64,000 nt of DNA from Olavius algarvensis associated proteobacterium Delta 3 (GCA_903231505.1 CAFBRK010000327.1:1-64000); one strand, 5' to 3'. Counted from the first letter of the stretch, positions 1 through 10,398 are shown. Made by a program: numbers and translations. The notes: generated from the sequence alone by a model not told the origin.

Positions 1-942
1 GGCCCGCCGGTCCGGACCGTCGGTGGGTATCAATCTCGGGTCCTCGTTCCGGCAAATCGCGGCTCGGAAACGGCACCTCGGATGAAACGCGCAACCGTCA
101 GGTATGCTGGTCAGCGTCGGCATCATTCCCGGAATCTGGTGAAGGCGGCGGCCGGGGCGGGTGATACCGGGCAAGGCGTGAATCAACCCCTGGGTATAGG
201 GGTGCTGAGGCCCGGCGACAATGGCTTCGGTGGGTCCGGATTCCACGATCTTTCCGGCATACATAACAGCGATCTTTTCAGTGACCTGGGACACCACGCC
301 CAGATCATGGGTAATCAACACAAGCCCCATCTTTTCGGATTCGCACAGGCCCTGGAGCAGGTCCATGATTTCGGCTTGGATGGTGACATCCAGCGCCGTG
401 GTCGGCTCATCGGCAATAATCAGCGCCGGATCCGTCAGCAGAGCAATCGCAATCACGATGCGCTGCCGCATCCCTCCGGAAAACTCATGGGGGTATTGAC
501 GAAGTCGCTTCTCCGGCGAGGGGATCTGAACCTTCCGCAATTTTTCCAGCGCGATCCCCTTCGCCTCGTTTCTGGACACGTGCCGGTGGGCAAAGAGCGT
601 TTCGAGCATCTGGGTACCGATGGTCAGTACCGGGTTCAGGGTCATCATGGGATCCTGAAAAATCATGCTGATGCGATTGCCACGGATGTCCCGCATCTCA
701 TCCGATGTCAGCCGATTGAGGTTCCGGCCTTCGAACAAAATCCGCCCGCCGGAGATATAGCCCGGTTTACTGATCAGGTTCACCACCGCAAACCCGGTCA
801 CCGATTTGCCGGCGCCGCTTTCGCCGACCAGCCCCAGCCGCTCTCCCCGGTCCAGAACAAAACTGACACCGTTGATGGCCGTCAACTCGCCAAACCGAAG
901 CGCGAACTTGACTTCGAGGTTTTTAACTTCCAAAAGGTGCAT
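1..942 (-). CDS. Oligopeptide/dipeptide ABC transporter ATP-binding protein (DppD/OppD type), 3' end cut by window edge
   Basis: ATPase that powers import of peptides or similar solutes through the DppBC-type permease encoded upstream. Read on the minus strand from ATG 942. Walker A (GESGAGKS) is at residues 40-47, the signature FSGGMRQR near residue 153, and Walker B (LIIADEP) near residue 173. The visible C-terminus has the OppD/DppD tail with spaced cysteines (CAFHPRC) that follows the ATPase core in this family. About 314 residues are visible and the stop lies beyond base 1. It follows dppC after a roughly 300-base gap filled by a composite repeat, so it is probably the last or next-to-last gene of the dpp operon. 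Substrate specificity cannot be read from the sequence. Confidence 0.93.
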   Translation of the reverse strand, partial: MHLLEVKNLEVKFALRFGELTAINGVSFVLDRGERLGLVGESGAGKSVTGFAVVNLISKPGYISGGRILFEGRNLNRLTSDEMRDIRGNRISMIFQDPMMTLNPVLTIGTQMLETLFAHRHVSRNEAKGIALEKLRKVQIPSPEKRLRQYPHEFSGGMRQRIVIAIALLTDPALIIADEPTTALDVTIQAEIMDLLQGLCESEKMGLVLITHDLGVVSQVTEKIAVMYAGKIVESGPTEAIVAGPQHPYTQGLIHALPGITRPGRRLHQIPGMMPTLTSIPDGCAFHPRCRFRAAICRNEDPRLIPTDGPDRRA

Positions 943-954
943 GCAGGTTGCCCG

Positions 955-1200
955 TTTGCCCGTTAGCCCGTGGGCCAGTGATAATAGTCATTTGCCGCGT
1001 AGCGGCGGCGTCATTAAGTCATCCGTTCCGCATCGCGGAACGTAATTCATTGTTGCCGTTAGTTGTTTATTCTTTCAGCTCATCATCACTTACCTGACAT
1101 CTGACACCCGGTCCCTTAAACCTGAACCCAAAACCTTGAGCGCTGAACCTTTACCCGACACCTGACACCCGACACCTGACACCCGAAACCTCAACTGGAG
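955..1200. repeat. Composite intergenic repeat, copy 1 (heptads, palindrome, ACCTGACACCC units)
   Basis: This gap between dppC and the ATPase gene holds no credible gene. It starts with CCCGTTTGCCCGTTAGCCC-like heptads (about 949-972). The motif AGTCATTTG and the 17-bp palindrome GTTCCGCATCGCGGAAC (1025-1041) follow. It ends with a run of ACCTGACACCC-like units (about 1100-1190). The same modules in the same order recur near 49.7-49.9 and 51.5-51.8 kb and in part elsewhere. I do not recognise the family. Confidence 0.75.
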
Positions 1201-1249
1201 TCGTCCTCCAATCACCGCCAGACACTAAATACAAAACACCAGAAACGGT

Positions 1250-2170
1250 TCAGCCCTTATACAGTTTCGGATTGAGCACATCCCTCAGCCAGTCACCCAG
1301 CAGGTTGATCACCAGTACGAGAATCACCAGCAGAAATCCGGGAAACAACGTGATCCACCAGGAACCACTGAAAATATACTCGAATCCGGAACGGATCAGT
1401 GACCCGAGAGACGGCTTGGTGACCGGCATACCCAGCCCGAGAAACGAAAGGGCCGCCTCGCTCATGACCGCATTGGCGACCTGAATGGTGGATATGACCA
1501 GCACCGAGGTCATGGTGTTGGGCAGGATGTGTCGGATCATGATCAGCCCGGGGCTCAAACCGATCACCCGGGCGGCTTCGACATATTCCTTGTTTTTCTC
1601 ACCGAGTACCGAAGCCCGGACGGTTCGCGCATATACCGGCCACTCGGCTAAGCCGATGATCACCACCAGCAAGGGCACCGCCATTTCCTCATAGCGCCCG
1701 ATGCCGAAGGCGACCTGGAAGATGGCGCTGATAAAGATGGCCACCATCAGATATGGAAAGGACAGCTGAATGTCTGCAAGCCGCATCAGGATGGAGTCGA
1801 CCCTGCCGCCGAGGTATCCCGCCGCCAGACCGACCATAACGCCCAGGAGCGCCTGAAGCAGTACGGCGCCGCAGCCGATCATAATCGATAACCGTAACCC
1901 GTAGATCATGGTGCTGAGCAAATCCCGGCCCTGGATGTCGGTACCAAGCAGAAACGATTTTTCCCCCGCTTCCATCCAGGAGGGCGGTATCTCGGAATTC
2001 ATGATGTCGATGCTATCGGCATCATACGGATTAAAGGGGGCCGCCAAAGGCGCCAGAATGCCGACGAGAATGAGAAAGACCAGCACGCCGAAGCTGACCA
2101 TCGCCACCCGATCCCGTCGGAAGCTGTACAGCAGGTAGGACTCTTTAAATCGTTGCCACCAGATCGTCAT
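1250..2170 (-). CDS. dppC: Dipeptide/oligopeptide ABC transporter permease DppC
   Basis: Inner-membrane permease subunit of the peptide importer. The ATG at 2170 gives 306 residues and overlaps the dppB stop by four bases (ATGA). An open frame continues further upstream but translates into non-protein-like sequence, so the shorter start is preferred. Residues 1-70 resemble the OppC N-terminal segment with a first membrane helix. A binding-protein-dependent transport domain follows. The EAA loop is seen as EYVEAARVIGLSPGLIM, about two thirds through, and contacts the ATPase. The C-terminus ends in NPKLYKG, typical of DppC. It is translationally coupled to dppB. Confidence 0.95.
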   Translation of the reverse strand: MTIWWQRFKESYLLYSFRRDRVAMVSFGVLVFLILVGILAPLAAPFNPYDADSIDIMNSEIPPSWMEAGEKSFLLGTDIQGRDLLSTMIYGLRLSIMIGCGAVLLQALLGVMVGLAAGYLGGRVDSILMRLADIQLSFPYLMVAIFISAIFQVAFGIGRYEEMAVPLLVVIIGLAEWPVYARTVRASVLGEKNKEYVEAARVIGLSPGLIMIRHILPNTMTSVLVISTIQVANAVMSEAALSFLGLGMPVTKPSLGSLIRSGFEYIFSGSWWITLFPGFLLVILVLVINLLGDWLRDVLNPKLYKG

Positions 2171-3141
2171 GATGCCCCGGAAATCCGAACCGTTGGGTTG
2201 ACCAGCCCGTAGATAAGGTCGACAACCGTGTTGACCACCACGAACATGGCGCCCACAAAGACGAGGTATGCCACCAGAAGAGAGATGTCCGACCGTTCCA
2301 CCGCCTCCAGAAACATGAATCCCATCCCCTGCCATTGAAATACAGTTTCGGTCAAAATGGTGAAGGCGAACATGATGCCGATCTGAACCCCAAAGACGGT
2401 GATGACCGGAAGCAGGGTGTTTTTAAACGCATGGACCAGCCAGACCCGGCGCGCATGGAGCCCCTTGGCCCAGGCAAACTTGATGTATTCGGTTTCCAGC
2501 ACCTCCATCATTTCGGATCGAATGAGGCGAATGAACAGGGGCAGGGTAATGGACGCCAGGGAAATGCTCGGCAGAAACAGGTGCGTGAGCCCGTCCCATG
2601 TGAGAAACCCGGTTTCCCACCCCCACAGATCAACGGTCTCTCCACGTCCATAGGACGGCAGCCAGTTTAATTCCACCGAAAACACGTAAATGAGCATAAT
2701 GGCCGTGAGAAACACCGGGATCGACACACCCAGAGTCGAAAATCCCATGGTAAACCTGGAAAGCCGGCTTCTAGGGAAGATGGCCGTGTATATTCCCACC
2801 GGAAGGGAAACCAAAATAATGATCAGCGTGGCACCGATGACAAGTTCCAGGGTTGCCGGCAACTTGGACAGGATCACTTCCAGGGCGGGGCGCTTGTGAA
2901 AAAAGGACAGACCGAGATCTCCCCGGGCGGCATTGCTCACAAACCGCACGTATTGAGCCAGAAATGGGTCATTGAGGCCCAACCGATCTCGAATGACTTC
3001 CCGCTCGGCCGGTGTCACCCGCTCGCCGACAAGGTCACGCACCGGGTCCCCGATCCGGTTTTTAATGGAAAACCCCACCAAGCTGATTACCAGCATGACG
3101 ATAATCGCCTGAATCAGGCGGCGAATGATAAATGCGAACAT
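2167..3141 (-). CDS. dppB: Dipeptide/oligopeptide ABC transporter permease DppB
   Basis: First permease subunit of the importer, 324 residues. It opens with a hydrophobic helix (FIIRRLIQAIIVMLVIS), has the family's periplasmic segment (RLGLNDPFLAQYVRFV, about residues 52-67) and an EAA loop (EYIKFAWAKGLHARRVW) in the C-terminal half. It ends with DLIYGLVNPTVR, the usual DppB/OppB ending, so the protein is full length. It lies between dppA (181 bases upstream) and dppC (four-base overlap). A strong hairpin in the gap to dppA could lower permease output relative to the binding protein. Confidence 0.95.
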   Translation of the reverse strand: MFAFIIRRLIQAIIVMLVISLVGFSIKNRIGDPVRDLVGERVTPAEREVIRDRLGLNDPFLAQYVRFVSNAARGDLGLSFFHKRPALEVILSKLPATLELVIGATLIIILVSLPVGIYTAIFPRSRLSRFTMGFSTLGVSIPVFLTAIMLIYVFSVELNWLPSYGRGETVDLWGWETGFLTWDGLTHLFLPSISLASITLPLFIRLIRSEMMEVLETEYIKFAWAKGLHARRVWLVHAFKNTLLPVITVFGVQIGIMFAFTILTETVFQWQGMGFMFLEAVERSDISLLVAYLVFVGAMFVVVNTVVDLIYGLVNPTVRISGAS

Positions 3142-3252
3142 AATCGGCCCCGATGCGCGTCGTACCCACGGAAGTTTTGTCTATCCCGATAATCTCCCGA
3201 GTGCTTCACGTTAAACGATCGGTTTTAAAAGATCCAGAAAATATCACTTAAA

Positions 3253-3295
3253 ACGGGACAGCCCGTTTGCCGGCGGCAAAAACGGTCTGTCCCGT
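3253..3295 (-). terminator. Hairpin between dppA and dppB, possible attenuator
   Basis: Inverted repeat ACGGGACAG (3253-3261) and CTGTCCCGT (3287-3295), with inner complementary bases CCCGTTT and AAACGG. It lies just after dppA in the direction of transcription and is not followed by a strong U run. A partial terminator or 3' mRNA stabiliser that lets the binding protein be made in excess is the usual explanation for a hairpin at this place. That role is inferred. Confidence 0.55.
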
Positions 3296-3321
3296 CGTGA
3301 TTCAAATTTCATGGGATGAGT

Positions 3322-4875
3322 TTATTGGATCACCAGATCCCCCAAATAAGGGAAATTCATGGTGTTGACGATGGGTTCGACCTGGATGTTTTTCTTGGCT
3401 CCATAGGAATGGTTCTGCCAGTGAAAGGGCACGAAAGCCGCATCGTCGTAGAGAATTTTTTCGATCTCTTTCAGAATCTCCGCCCGCCGTGCCAGATTGG
3501 TTTCCGACTGGGCCGCCAATGTCAGCTCATCGATTCGGGCATTGCAGTAGTTCCCGGAGTTGTACTGCCCGTAACCGGTTTTGGCGTCCGGGCACATCAC
3601 GAGAAACTCGCTGAAATTGCCGGAGTCTTCGGTATCGGAATGCCAGCCGATCATCTGAATGTCGGCCGCCTGGGCGTCGAATTCATCCCAGTACTGGGCC
3701 TTGGGCATGGTTTTGAGGTTCACCTTGATTTTGATCTTTGCCAGCATGGATACCACCGCCTCGGCGATCTTCTCATCGTTGACGTAGCGGTTATTCGGGG
3801 CAATCATGGTGGCGGAAAAGCCATTTTTCAGCCCGGCCTCTTTCATCAGTTCACGGGCCCTCTTCAAATCGTAGCGGGGGGCCAGGTCCGGATGGTGTCC
3901 GGCATAACCGGCGGGACTCTGCTGGGCGGCGACTGTCGCCGTTCCTTTCATGATCTTTTTGACGATGCCGGCGTTATTGACGGCGTAGACAATGGCCTGA
4001 CGGACCCTCGGATCAGCAAGCTCCGGGCGCCGTTTCTGGTTCAGCTGGAACGTAATAATTCGTCCTCCGGGGAAGGTGACCAGCTTGACCTTTTTGTCAC
4101 GCCGAATACGCTGAAAATCCTGGGGCGGGACAGGCGAAATGAAATCCACGTCCCCGGATAAAAGGGCCGCCACCCGGGTGGCGTCTTCCTTGATGGGGGT
4201 CAGGATAATTTTGGTCACATTGCCGGGAGAACCGTTGTCCCAGTAGTCGGCGAAACGCTCGAATACGGTGCGCACACCCTGTTCTCGGAAGGTCACGCGA
4301 AACGGGCCGGTCCCGGACGCGTGGGAGAGGGCAAAGGACGGTCCGATCTTGACGATGGCGTCTTTGTATTGCCCGGTCTCGTCGAGACCCGAATAGAACT
4401 TGCGGTCCATGGGGAAGATATACGTGGCCATGTTCAGCAACAGTGCATATGGCTTTTTGGTAATGATGTCTAGGGTGTAATCGTCGATCACTTTGACCTC
4501 GTCAAAGGGTTCGAAGAGGCCCTTGAAATCGACACTTTTTTTCAATCTCTCGACAGTCCAGCGGACATCCTCTGCAGTAAAGGGGTTCCCGCTGTGAAAG
4601 GTGACATCCTTGCGCAGAAAAAACCGCATGGTCCGGTCGTTGATGCGTTCCCACCGAAGAGCCAGACGGGGTTCAAATCGCATGTCCTGGCTCCACCGGA
4701 CCAGCGGGTCGAACACCCAGTGGGAGTACTGGAGCATCCCGCCGGATAACTGCACATGAGGATCCAAAGAAACCGGGTCGGCATCCAGCCCCAGCTTCAA
4801 CGTTTTTGCACCGACACCCTGCCCGAGACCGAACAGCAACAGCGCCGTTAACACCGCAACTAGTATTTTTTTCAT
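3322..4875 (-). CDS. dppA: ABC transporter substrate-binding protein, family 5 (DppA/OppA type)
   Basis: Periplasmic solute receptor that hands peptides or related solutes to the DppBC permease. It has 517 residues, with a Sec signal peptide at residues 1-23 (KK start, hydrophobic core, AKT cleavage region). The mature part follows the SBP_bac_5 fold: DPVSLDPHVQLSG near the N-terminus, a DVTFHSGNPFTAEDV motif around residues 90-105, and the C-terminal closing lobe. The ribosome site AGAAGGGGG precedes the ATG. It is the first gene of the minus-strand dpp cluster. The true ligand is unknown; family 5 members also bind nickel, sugars or opines. Confidence 0.94.
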   Translation of the reverse strand: MKKILVAVLTALLLFGLGQGVGAKTLKLGLDADPVSLDPHVQLSGGMLQYSHWVFDPLVRWSQDMRFEPRLALRWERINDRTMRFFLRKDVTFHSGNPFTAEDVRWTVERLKKSVDFKGLFEPFDEVKVIDDYTLDIITKKPYALLLNMATYIFPMDRKFYSGLDETGQYKDAIVKIGPSFALSHASGTGPFRVTFREQGVRTVFERFADYWDNGSPGNVTKIILTPIKEDATRVAALLSGDVDFISPVPPQDFQRIRRDKKVKLVTFPGGRIITFQLNQKRRPELADPRVRQAIVYAVNNAGIVKKIMKGTATVAAQQSPAGYAGHHPDLAPRYDLKRARELMKEAGLKNGFSATMIAPNNRYVNDEKIAEAVVSMLAKIKIKVNLKTMPKAQYWDEFDAQAADIQMIGWHSDTEDSGNFSEFLVMCPDAKTGYGQYNSGNYCNARIDELTLAAQSETNLARRAEILKEIEKILYDDAAFVPFHWQNHSYGAKKNIQVEPIVNTMNFPYLGDLVIQ

Positions 4876-5210
4876 GTCGCCCCCTTCTATTGAATGGTTA
4901 TTACCGAATATGCTGAATGAAATGAACTCCGTTATGCCGGTGATGTTCGCAAGTCATCGCCGATATACCTGAAACATGTTCTATCACTCTATAAGAGAGA
5001 ACTGCGGAGGGGTCAAGTCGGAAGGCACCCGATATGGGATGATCGTCCGGACGACCGGCTCAGTCAATTGCCGGGATGACATACGAGTGGATCGCCCGGA
5101 TTGTCCGGCCTGTATAAGGTGCCTTCAATGGGATCACGGGCCGCACCGAGACTCTCGACCCACCGAAGGCTTCATTGTAGTTCCGGGGACGGGGAGACAA
5201 AAAACATAAA
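4876..5210. other. Divergent intergenic region between dppA and the mrp operon
   Basis: No credible gene. Short open frames here lack protein-like composition. The region must hold the dppA promoter on the minus strand, but I see no convincing hexamer pair for it. The plus-strand promoter of mrpA lies at its right end. Confidence 0.6.
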
Positions 5211-5239
5211 TTGACAGTGCCATGTAATGTCTCTATCAT
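5211..5239 (+). promoter_or_regulatory. Sigma70-type promoter for the mrp operon
   Basis: TTGACA at 5211-5216, 17 bases, then TATCAT at 5234-5239. Transcription would begin near 5246, giving a leader of about 87 bases before the mrpA ATG at 5333. The hexamers and spacing are read directly; activity is inferred. Confidence 0.65.
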
Positions 5240-5332
5240 TGATGAAACAGCAAGGAATTCCTTTTTCTGCTGTCGGGCATCGTTGTAAGACCTTATGTTA
5301 CCGGATCCAATTCTTCACCTCGACCACCGCCG

Positions 5333-7639
5333 ATGATCGCGTTATCCGTTGTTTCGGGATTTGTTCTCGCATTGACAGCCCCGTTACTGCTCCGGTTGTT
5401 CCATCACCGGACCGGTTGGATTCTGGCATTGCTGCCCATTGCGCTGACCGTTTTTTATGCCGGTCATGTCGGGCCTGTTTCCTCAGGACTGACCTTCTAT
5501 GAGTCCCATGTGTGGGTTGCTGCGCTCGGCATCCACTTCTCCTTTCTCCTGGACGGGCTCAGCCTGGTGTTTTCCCTCCTGATCGCCGGTATCGGCACCC
5601 TGATTGTAATCTACTCCGGCGGATATCTCCACGGTACCACCGAGCTGGGACGCTTTTACATGTATATTCTAGCGTTTATGGCGTCCATGCTCGGTCTGGT
5701 GCTGGCATCCAACTTCATCACCCTGTTTATCTTCTGGGAGTTGACCAGCCTGACATCCTACCTGTTGATCGGGTTCGAACATCGGCGTGCATCCGCCAGG
5801 GAGGCGGCGCTCCAGGCCCTGCTGGTCACCGGCATCGGCGGGTTGGTGCTTCTGGCCGGTTTTTTGCTCATCGGACAGGTGGCCGGCACGCTGGAAATGG
5901 CCGAACTTCTGACGAGACCGCAAGGGCTCGGCGGGAATTCCCTGTATGTACCGATCCTGATACTCGTCCTCGTCGGCGCTTTTACCAAATCGGCCCAGAC
6001 ACCGTTCCACTTCTGGCTGCCCTCGGCCATGGAAGGACCCACACCGGTCAGCGCATTTCTCCACTCGGCCACCATGGTCAAGGCCGGTGTCTACCTTTTG
6101 CTGCGCATGACCCCGGTTCTTGGTGGAACGGAGTTGTGGCAGATTCTGCTGACGACCTTTGGCGGGGTCACCATGGTTCTGGGGGCGGCCATGGCCCTTT
6201 TTCAAACCGACCTGAAACGGCTGCTGGCATACACGACCGTCAACGGCCTGGGCATGCTGGTATTTCTGACCGGCCTGCCGTCCCGGGCGGGAATCACGGC
6301 CGCACTGGTGTTTCTCGTTACCCATGCCCTGTACAAAGGCTCGTTATTTCTCACGGCCGGGGTCGTGGATCACGAAACCGGTACCCGTGATATCCGGCAA
6401 CTGCGGGGCCTCTACACACAGATGCCTCTGGTGACGGTCGCCGCTCTCCTGGCAGCCCTGTCCATGGCCGGGCTTCCGCCCCTTCTGGGATTCATCGCCA
6501 AGGAATCGATCTACGAAGCGACATGGCACCTGTCCCGGTGGACCCTGGCGGGTACCGCCGCCGCGGTAACTGCAAACATGATGCTCTTTGCGGCCGCCGG
6601 TCTGTTTGTGCTGCGCCCCTTTTTCGGAAGATCGGGCACGGCAGATCACCACGATCATCACCCTATACCGATCAGCCTTTGGCTTGGGCCGCTGGTATTG
6701 GCGGTTATGGGATTGCTGGGTGGTTTGCTGCCGGGGCTCGTGGACGGTTCGGTTATCTCTCCCGGGGTCAGCGCTGTTCTTCAAACCACTGCAGACATCC
6801 ACCTGTCTCTTTTTCACGGGATAACGCCGATGCTCGGTCTGAGCGCACTGACCGTCATTCTGGGTGCCGCCCTGTATGGCCTGCACCCGAAACTGTCACG
6901 ATGGGTGGCACGCCGGTCGGGCTGGGCCCGCTTCGGGCCGGCAGCCTGGTATGAGCACGGGCTGGGCGCGGTAAAACACCTGGCCGAATGGCAGACCCTG
7001 GTCCTGCAAAGCGGACATCTCCATATATATATCCTGATCATCCTTCTGGCGACCATGGGCGGCGTGGGAGCCACTCTTATTCTGAGGGAGGGTCTGGTGG
7101 TCGACTGGCAACCGGACAGCGTGAGGGTTTACGAGATCATCGTCGTTATCCTGATGCTGGTGGCAGCGCTGGTCACCATCCGATCCGATTCGCGGTTGAG
7201 CGCCATTGTCGCCGTGGGTGTGGTCGGGTACGGCATGGCGCTTCTGTTCATCGATTTTGGTGCGCCGGACCTGGCCATGACCCAGTTTATCATCGAAACC
7301 ATGACGGTTATCCTCTTTGCCCTGATCATCTATCATCTCCCGAAATACAGATCCATCTGTTCCAGAGCGCAGCGGGTGCGAAACGCACTTGTCGCCGTGG
7401 CCGGGGGCGGCCTGATGACGCTTCTGCTTCTCATCGCTCTCACTGTTCAGCGGGGGAGTCGGCTGGCCGACTTTTTCAAGGAGAACAGCCTGATATCGGC
7501 CCACGGGAGAAATATCGTAAACGTCATCATCGTCGACTTCCGGGGGATGGACACCCTGGGCGAAATAACGGTGCTGGCCATCGCCGGAGCCGGTGTATAC
7601 ACCTTGCTCAAACTTCGACTGGAGGGGAGAAACAGATGA
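5333..7639 (+). CDS. mrpA: Mrp-type Na+/H+ antiporter subunit A
   Basis: Largest subunit of the multi-subunit Na+/H+ antiporter in the inner membrane, 768 residues. Its core is homologous to complex I proton-channel subunits: [17 protein letters not shown], and the signature [20 protein letters not shown] around residues 220-240 with the conserved lysine KSAQ just before. The C-terminal part adds the MrpA-specific helices ([22 protein letters not shown] and [17 protein letters not shown]), also called the MrpA C-terminal/MbhD-type region. First of seven overlapping genes. The ATG at 5333 has a weak ribosome site, but an upstream ATG is closed by a stop. It ends four bases into mrpB. Confidence 0.96.
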   Translation: MIALSVVSGFVLALTAPLLLRLFHHRTGWILALLPIALTVFYAGHVGPVSSGLTFYESHVWVAALGIHFSFLLDGLSLVFSLLIAGIGTLIVIYSGGYLHGTTELGRFYMYILAFMASMLGLVLASNFITLFIFWELTSLTSYLLIGFEHRRASAREAALQALLVTGIGGLVLLAGFLLIGQVAGTLEMAELLTRPQGLGGNSLYVPILILVLVGAFTKSAQTPFHFWLPSAMEGPTPVSAFLHSATMVKAGVYLLLRMTPVLGGTELWQILLTTFGGVTMVLGAAMALFQTDLKRLLAYTTVNGLGMLVFLTGLPSRAGITAALVFLVTHALYKGSLFLTAGVVDHETGTRDIRQLRGLYTQMPLVTVAALLAALSMAGLPPLLGFIAKESIYEATWHLSRWTLAGTAAAVTANMMLFAAAGLFVLRPFFGRSGTADHHDHHPIPISLWLGPLVLAVMGLLGGLLPGLVDGSVISPGVSAVLQTTADIHLSLFHGITPMLGLSALTVILGAALYGLHPKLSRWVARRSGWARFGPAAWYEHGLGAVKHLAEWQTLVLQSGHLHIYILIILLATMGGVGATLILREGLVVDWQPDSVRVYEIIVVILMLVAALVTIRSDSRLSAIVAVGVVGYGMALLFIDFGAPDLAMTQFIIETMTVILFALIIYHLPKYRSICSRAQRVRNALVAVAGGGLMTLLLLIALTVQRGSRLADFFKENSLISAHGRNIVNVIIVDFRGMDTLGEITVLAIAGAGVYTLLKLRLEGRNR

Positions 7640-8052
7640 ACTCGCTGATTCTGGTAACCGCAACCCGTATCCTGATGCCGATGCTTCTGCTTCTGTCGGC
7701 GTTTCTTCTGTTACGTGGTCACAATGAGCCGGGCGGCGGATTCATCGGTGGTCTCGTGGCCGCCTCAACGTTCATTCTCCATTGTTTTGCCCACGGACCC
7801 GAGGAAACCCGCAAACTGCTGCGGATCCAGCCGGGATACGTGGTGGCGATCGGACTGCTGCTGGCCATGGCGAGCGGGTGTCTGTCGCTGATGTCCGGCA
7901 TGCCGTTTATGACCGGGCTTTGGGGAGACCTTAACCTGGGAGGCGGTCAGCATCTTCCCGTCGGCACACCGGTGATTTTCGATATCGGCGTCTACCTGGT
8001 GGTCATTGGGGCCATGCTGGAAATTGTGCTGACCCTGGCAGAGGAAGAATAG
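7636..8052 (+). CDS. mrpB: Mrp-type Na+/H+ antiporter subunit B
   Basis: Small membrane subunit of the Mrp complex, 138 residues. The ATG at 7636 overlaps the mrpA stop (ATGA) and is preceded by GGAGGGGAGA, a strong ribosome site. Shows the MnhB signature [17 protein letters not shown] near residue 27 and a second conserved block, [19 protein letters not shown], near residue 115. A longer open frame extends upstream inside mrpA in another reading frame and is not part of the gene. Confidence 0.95.
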   Translation: MNSLILVTATRILMPMLLLLSAFLLLRGHNEPGGGFIGGLVAASTFILHCFAHGPEETRKLLRIQPGYVVAIGLLLAMASGCLSLMSGMPFMTGLWGDLNLGGGQHLPVGTPVIFDIGVYLVVIGAMLEIVLTLAEEE

Positions 8053-8054
8053 AC

Positions 8055-8402
8055 ATGGAAATATTGACTTCCATCGTGGTGGGCGGACTGTTTGGGTCGG
8101 CCATCTACTTGCTCCTGAGCCGCACACCCGTGAAACTGATCATCGGGCTGGTGCTGCTGTCCAATGCCATTAACCTGCTCATCTTTGTGGCTGCGGGGCT
8201 GACCCGTGGGAAGCCGCCGTTGATACCGGCTGGCGCCTTGCGGCCGGTCGCCGGGGTTTCCGATCCGTTGCCCCAGGCACTGATACTGACCGCCATTGTG
8301 ATTTCATTCGGGGTCCTGGCATTTGCCCTGGTGCTGTTTCGCCAGGCGTTCGGGCAGGAACCATCAACTTCGAAACCGGATACCGAGTCGACGTGCACAT
8401 GA
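8055..8402 (+). CDS. mrpC: Mrp-type Na+/H+ antiporter subunit C
   Basis: 115-residue membrane subunit homologous to complex I NuoK. Three helices are visible, with the conserved [19 protein letters not shown] (about residues 25-43) and [17 protein letters not shown] (about residues 70-86), the hallmark of MnhC/MrpC. Starts two bases after mrpB and overlaps mrpD. Confidence 0.96.
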   Translation: MEILTSIVVGGLFGSAIYLLLSRTPVKLIIGLVLLSNAINLLIFVAAGLTRGKPPLIPAGALRPVAGVSDPLPQALILTAIVISFGVLAFALVLFRQAFGQEPSTSKPDTESTCT

Positions 8403-9913
8403 ACCTGTTGCTGGTCCTTCCCATACTCATTCCGTTGGTCACCGCCTGTCTGTGCTTTTTGGCGTGGGGGTCCAGGCCTGCCCAACGGCTGTTTGGGATT
8501 CTGGGTTGCACCGCCCATTTGGGCACGGCGATCGTTCTGCTTATCCGGATTCGGGAAAAGGGTATCGCCGCCACCCAGCTTGGCGACTGGCCGGCCCCCT
8601 TCGGTATCACCCTGGTGGCAGACCTGCTCAGCGCCATTATGGTTCTCCTGGCCGCGCTCATGGGCATGGCCGTCATGCTCTATTCGGTGGGCAGCATCGA
8701 CCGTAAGCGGGAGGCCTTCGGCTATTATCCGTTCTACCATCTCCTGCTCATGGGTGTCAGCGGTACATTTTTGACCGGTGACATGTTCAATATGTACGTG
8801 TGGTTCGAGGTCATGCTCATGTCCTCCTTTGTACTGATGGCGCTTGGCGGTGAGCGGGCCCAGCTCGATGGCGCCATAAAGTACGTGACGTTGAATCTGA
8901 TTTCTTCCGCCTTTTTTCTGACCGCTCTGGGAATTCTATACGGAATGGCCGGCACACTGAATATGGCCGATTTGGCCGTTATGAGCCGGGATGTACCGTA
9001 CCCCGGAGTGGCCACAACTCTGGCCATGCTCTTTCTGGCCGCTTTTGGAATCAAGGCGGCCCTGTTTCCACTCTTTTTCTGGCTGCCGGCATCCTATCAC
9101 AACCCACCGGTGGCGGTATCGGCGATTTTTGCCGGGCTTCTGACCAAGGTGGGCGTCTATGCGCTGATCCGGGTCTTTACCCTTATCTTTGTCCAGGATA
9201 TCGGTTACACCCACAGCATCATCCTTGTTCTCTCCGGTCTGACCATGGTTACCGGGGTGTTGGGGGCCATGGCCCAGAACGAGTTTCGCCGTATCCTGTC
9301 CTTTCACATCATCAGCCAGGTCGGTTACATGATCATGGGTCTCGGCCTGTTTACACGCCTGGCCCTGGCCGGGTCGATTTTCTACATCGTCCATCACATC
9401 ATCGTGAAGACAAACCTCTTTCTGGCCAGCGGCGTTGCACGGAAAATCGGCGGGTCCTACCGGCTCGAGCGCCTCGGTGGCCTCTCTCTGACGGCCCCGG
9501 GATTGACTGCCCTGTTCTTTATTTCCGCCTTTTCGCTGGCCGGCATCCCACCGCTGTCAGGATTCTGGGCCAAACTGGTCCTCATCCGGGCCGGACTCTC
9601 TCAAGCCGCCTATGTCATTGCGGCTACAGCACTGGCGGTGAGCCTGCTGACCCTTTTTTCCATGACCAAAATCTGGGGACAGGCCTTCTGGGGGGCGGCT
9701 CCGGAAGGAACGCCGGACCTGGATAACACCGATGACTGCAGCGCGTTTTCAGGTCCTTCTGTCCTTCTTTATCTGCCCATGATGCTTCTGGCAGGGCTCA
9801 CGCTGTGCATCGGTCTTTACGCCGGCCCCGTGTTCGATCTTGCTGTGGAAGCCGCGGACCAGCTGCTGGACCCGACCGGCTATATTCAGGCCGTTATGGG
9901 AGGTGTGCCATGA
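8399..9913 (+). CDS. mrpD: Mrp-type Na+/H+ antiporter subunit D
   Basis: Complex I NuoN/M-like proton-channel subunit, about 504 residues and more than 12 helices. Visible motifs: [20 protein letters not shown] (around residue 125), the channel lysine region [19 protein letters not shown], and [20 protein letters not shown]. The ATG at 8399 overlaps the mrpC stop as ATGA; a GTG six bases earlier is also possible. It ends four bases into mrpE. Confidence 0.95.
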   Translation: MNLLLVLPILIPLVTACLCFLAWGSRPAQRLFGILGCTAHLGTAIVLLIRIREKGIAATQLGDWPAPFGITLVADLLSAIMVLLAALMGMAVMLYSVGSIDRKREAFGYYPFYHLLLMGVSGTFLTGDMFNMYVWFEVMLMSSFVLMALGGERAQLDGAIKYVTLNLISSAFFLTALGILYGMAGTLNMADLAVMSRDVPYPGVATTLAMLFLAAFGIKAALFPLFFWLPASYHNPPVAVSAIFAGLLTKVGVYALIRVFTLIFVQDIGYTHSIILVLSGLTMVTGVLGAMAQNEFRRILSFHIISQVGYMIMGLGLFTRLALAGSIFYIVHHIIVKTNLFLASGVARKIGGSYRLERLGGLSLTAPGLTALFFISAFSLAGIPPLSGFWAKLVLIRAGLSQAAYVIAATALAVSLLTLFSMTKIWGQAFWGAAPEGTPDLDNTDDCSAFSGPSVLLYLPMMLLAGLTLCIGLYAGPVFDLAVEAADQLLDPTGYIQAVMGGVP

Positions 9914-10398
9914 CACGGATCAATGTCCTGCTGGGAAATCTTTTTCTTCCGGTAATCTGGATGGCATTGACCGGGGAGTTCTCGCCGGTCAACTTTGCCG
10001 TCGGATTTCTCATCAGCTCCCTTTGTCTCTGGTTGGTCAAGTCGCCGGAGAAGATCACCTTCTTCGTTTACATTTCCCGATTGATGAAAGCGATTCGGTT
10101 TCTGTGCTTCTTCATATATGAGGTGCTGGCAGCCAACATCCGGGTGGCGTGGGAAGTACTGACGCCAAGGCACCACATGCGTCCGGCCATCATTGCCATT
10201 CCTCTCGATAACCTTTCGGATTTCGAGATTACCACCTTGGCGAACGTCATTACGCTGACCCCGGGCACCTTGAGCCTGGACGTGTCCCCCGATAAAGACA
10301 CGCTGTATGTACACGCCATGTGGATAGAGGACCCGGATGCGTTTCGAAAAGAAATCAAGATCCGATATGAACAGCGGGTGAAGGAGGTATTCAAATAA
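9910..10398 (+). CDS. mrpE: Mrp-type Na+/H+ antiporter subunit E
   Basis: 162-residue subunit with two or three N-terminal helices and a soluble C-terminal domain ([17 protein letters not shown] around residues 117-133, the MnhE signature). The ATG at 9910 overlaps the mrpD stop by four bases. The stop shares its last base with the mrpF ATG. MrpE has no complex I counterpart and is needed for full antiport activity in studied Mrp systems. Confidence 0.95.
   Translation: MTRINVLLGNLFLPVIWMALTGEFSPVNFAVGFLISSLCLWLVKSPEKITFFVYISRLMKAIRFLCFFIYEVLAANIRVAWEVLTPRHHMRPAIIAIPLDNLSDFEITTLANVITLTPGTLSLDVSPDKDTLYVHAMWIEDPDAFRKEIKIRYEQRVKEVFK

Noticed and set aside
82-966. Long plus-strand open frame opposite the ABC ATPase
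   Set aside because: The minus strand encodes a clear ATPase with Walker A, signature and Walker B motifs; the plus frame is a GC-driven shadow.
1100-1190. Tandem ACCTGACACCC units as a possible CRISPR array
   Set aside because: Units are about 10-18 bases with no unique spacers and no cas genes nearby; they are simple intergenic repeats.
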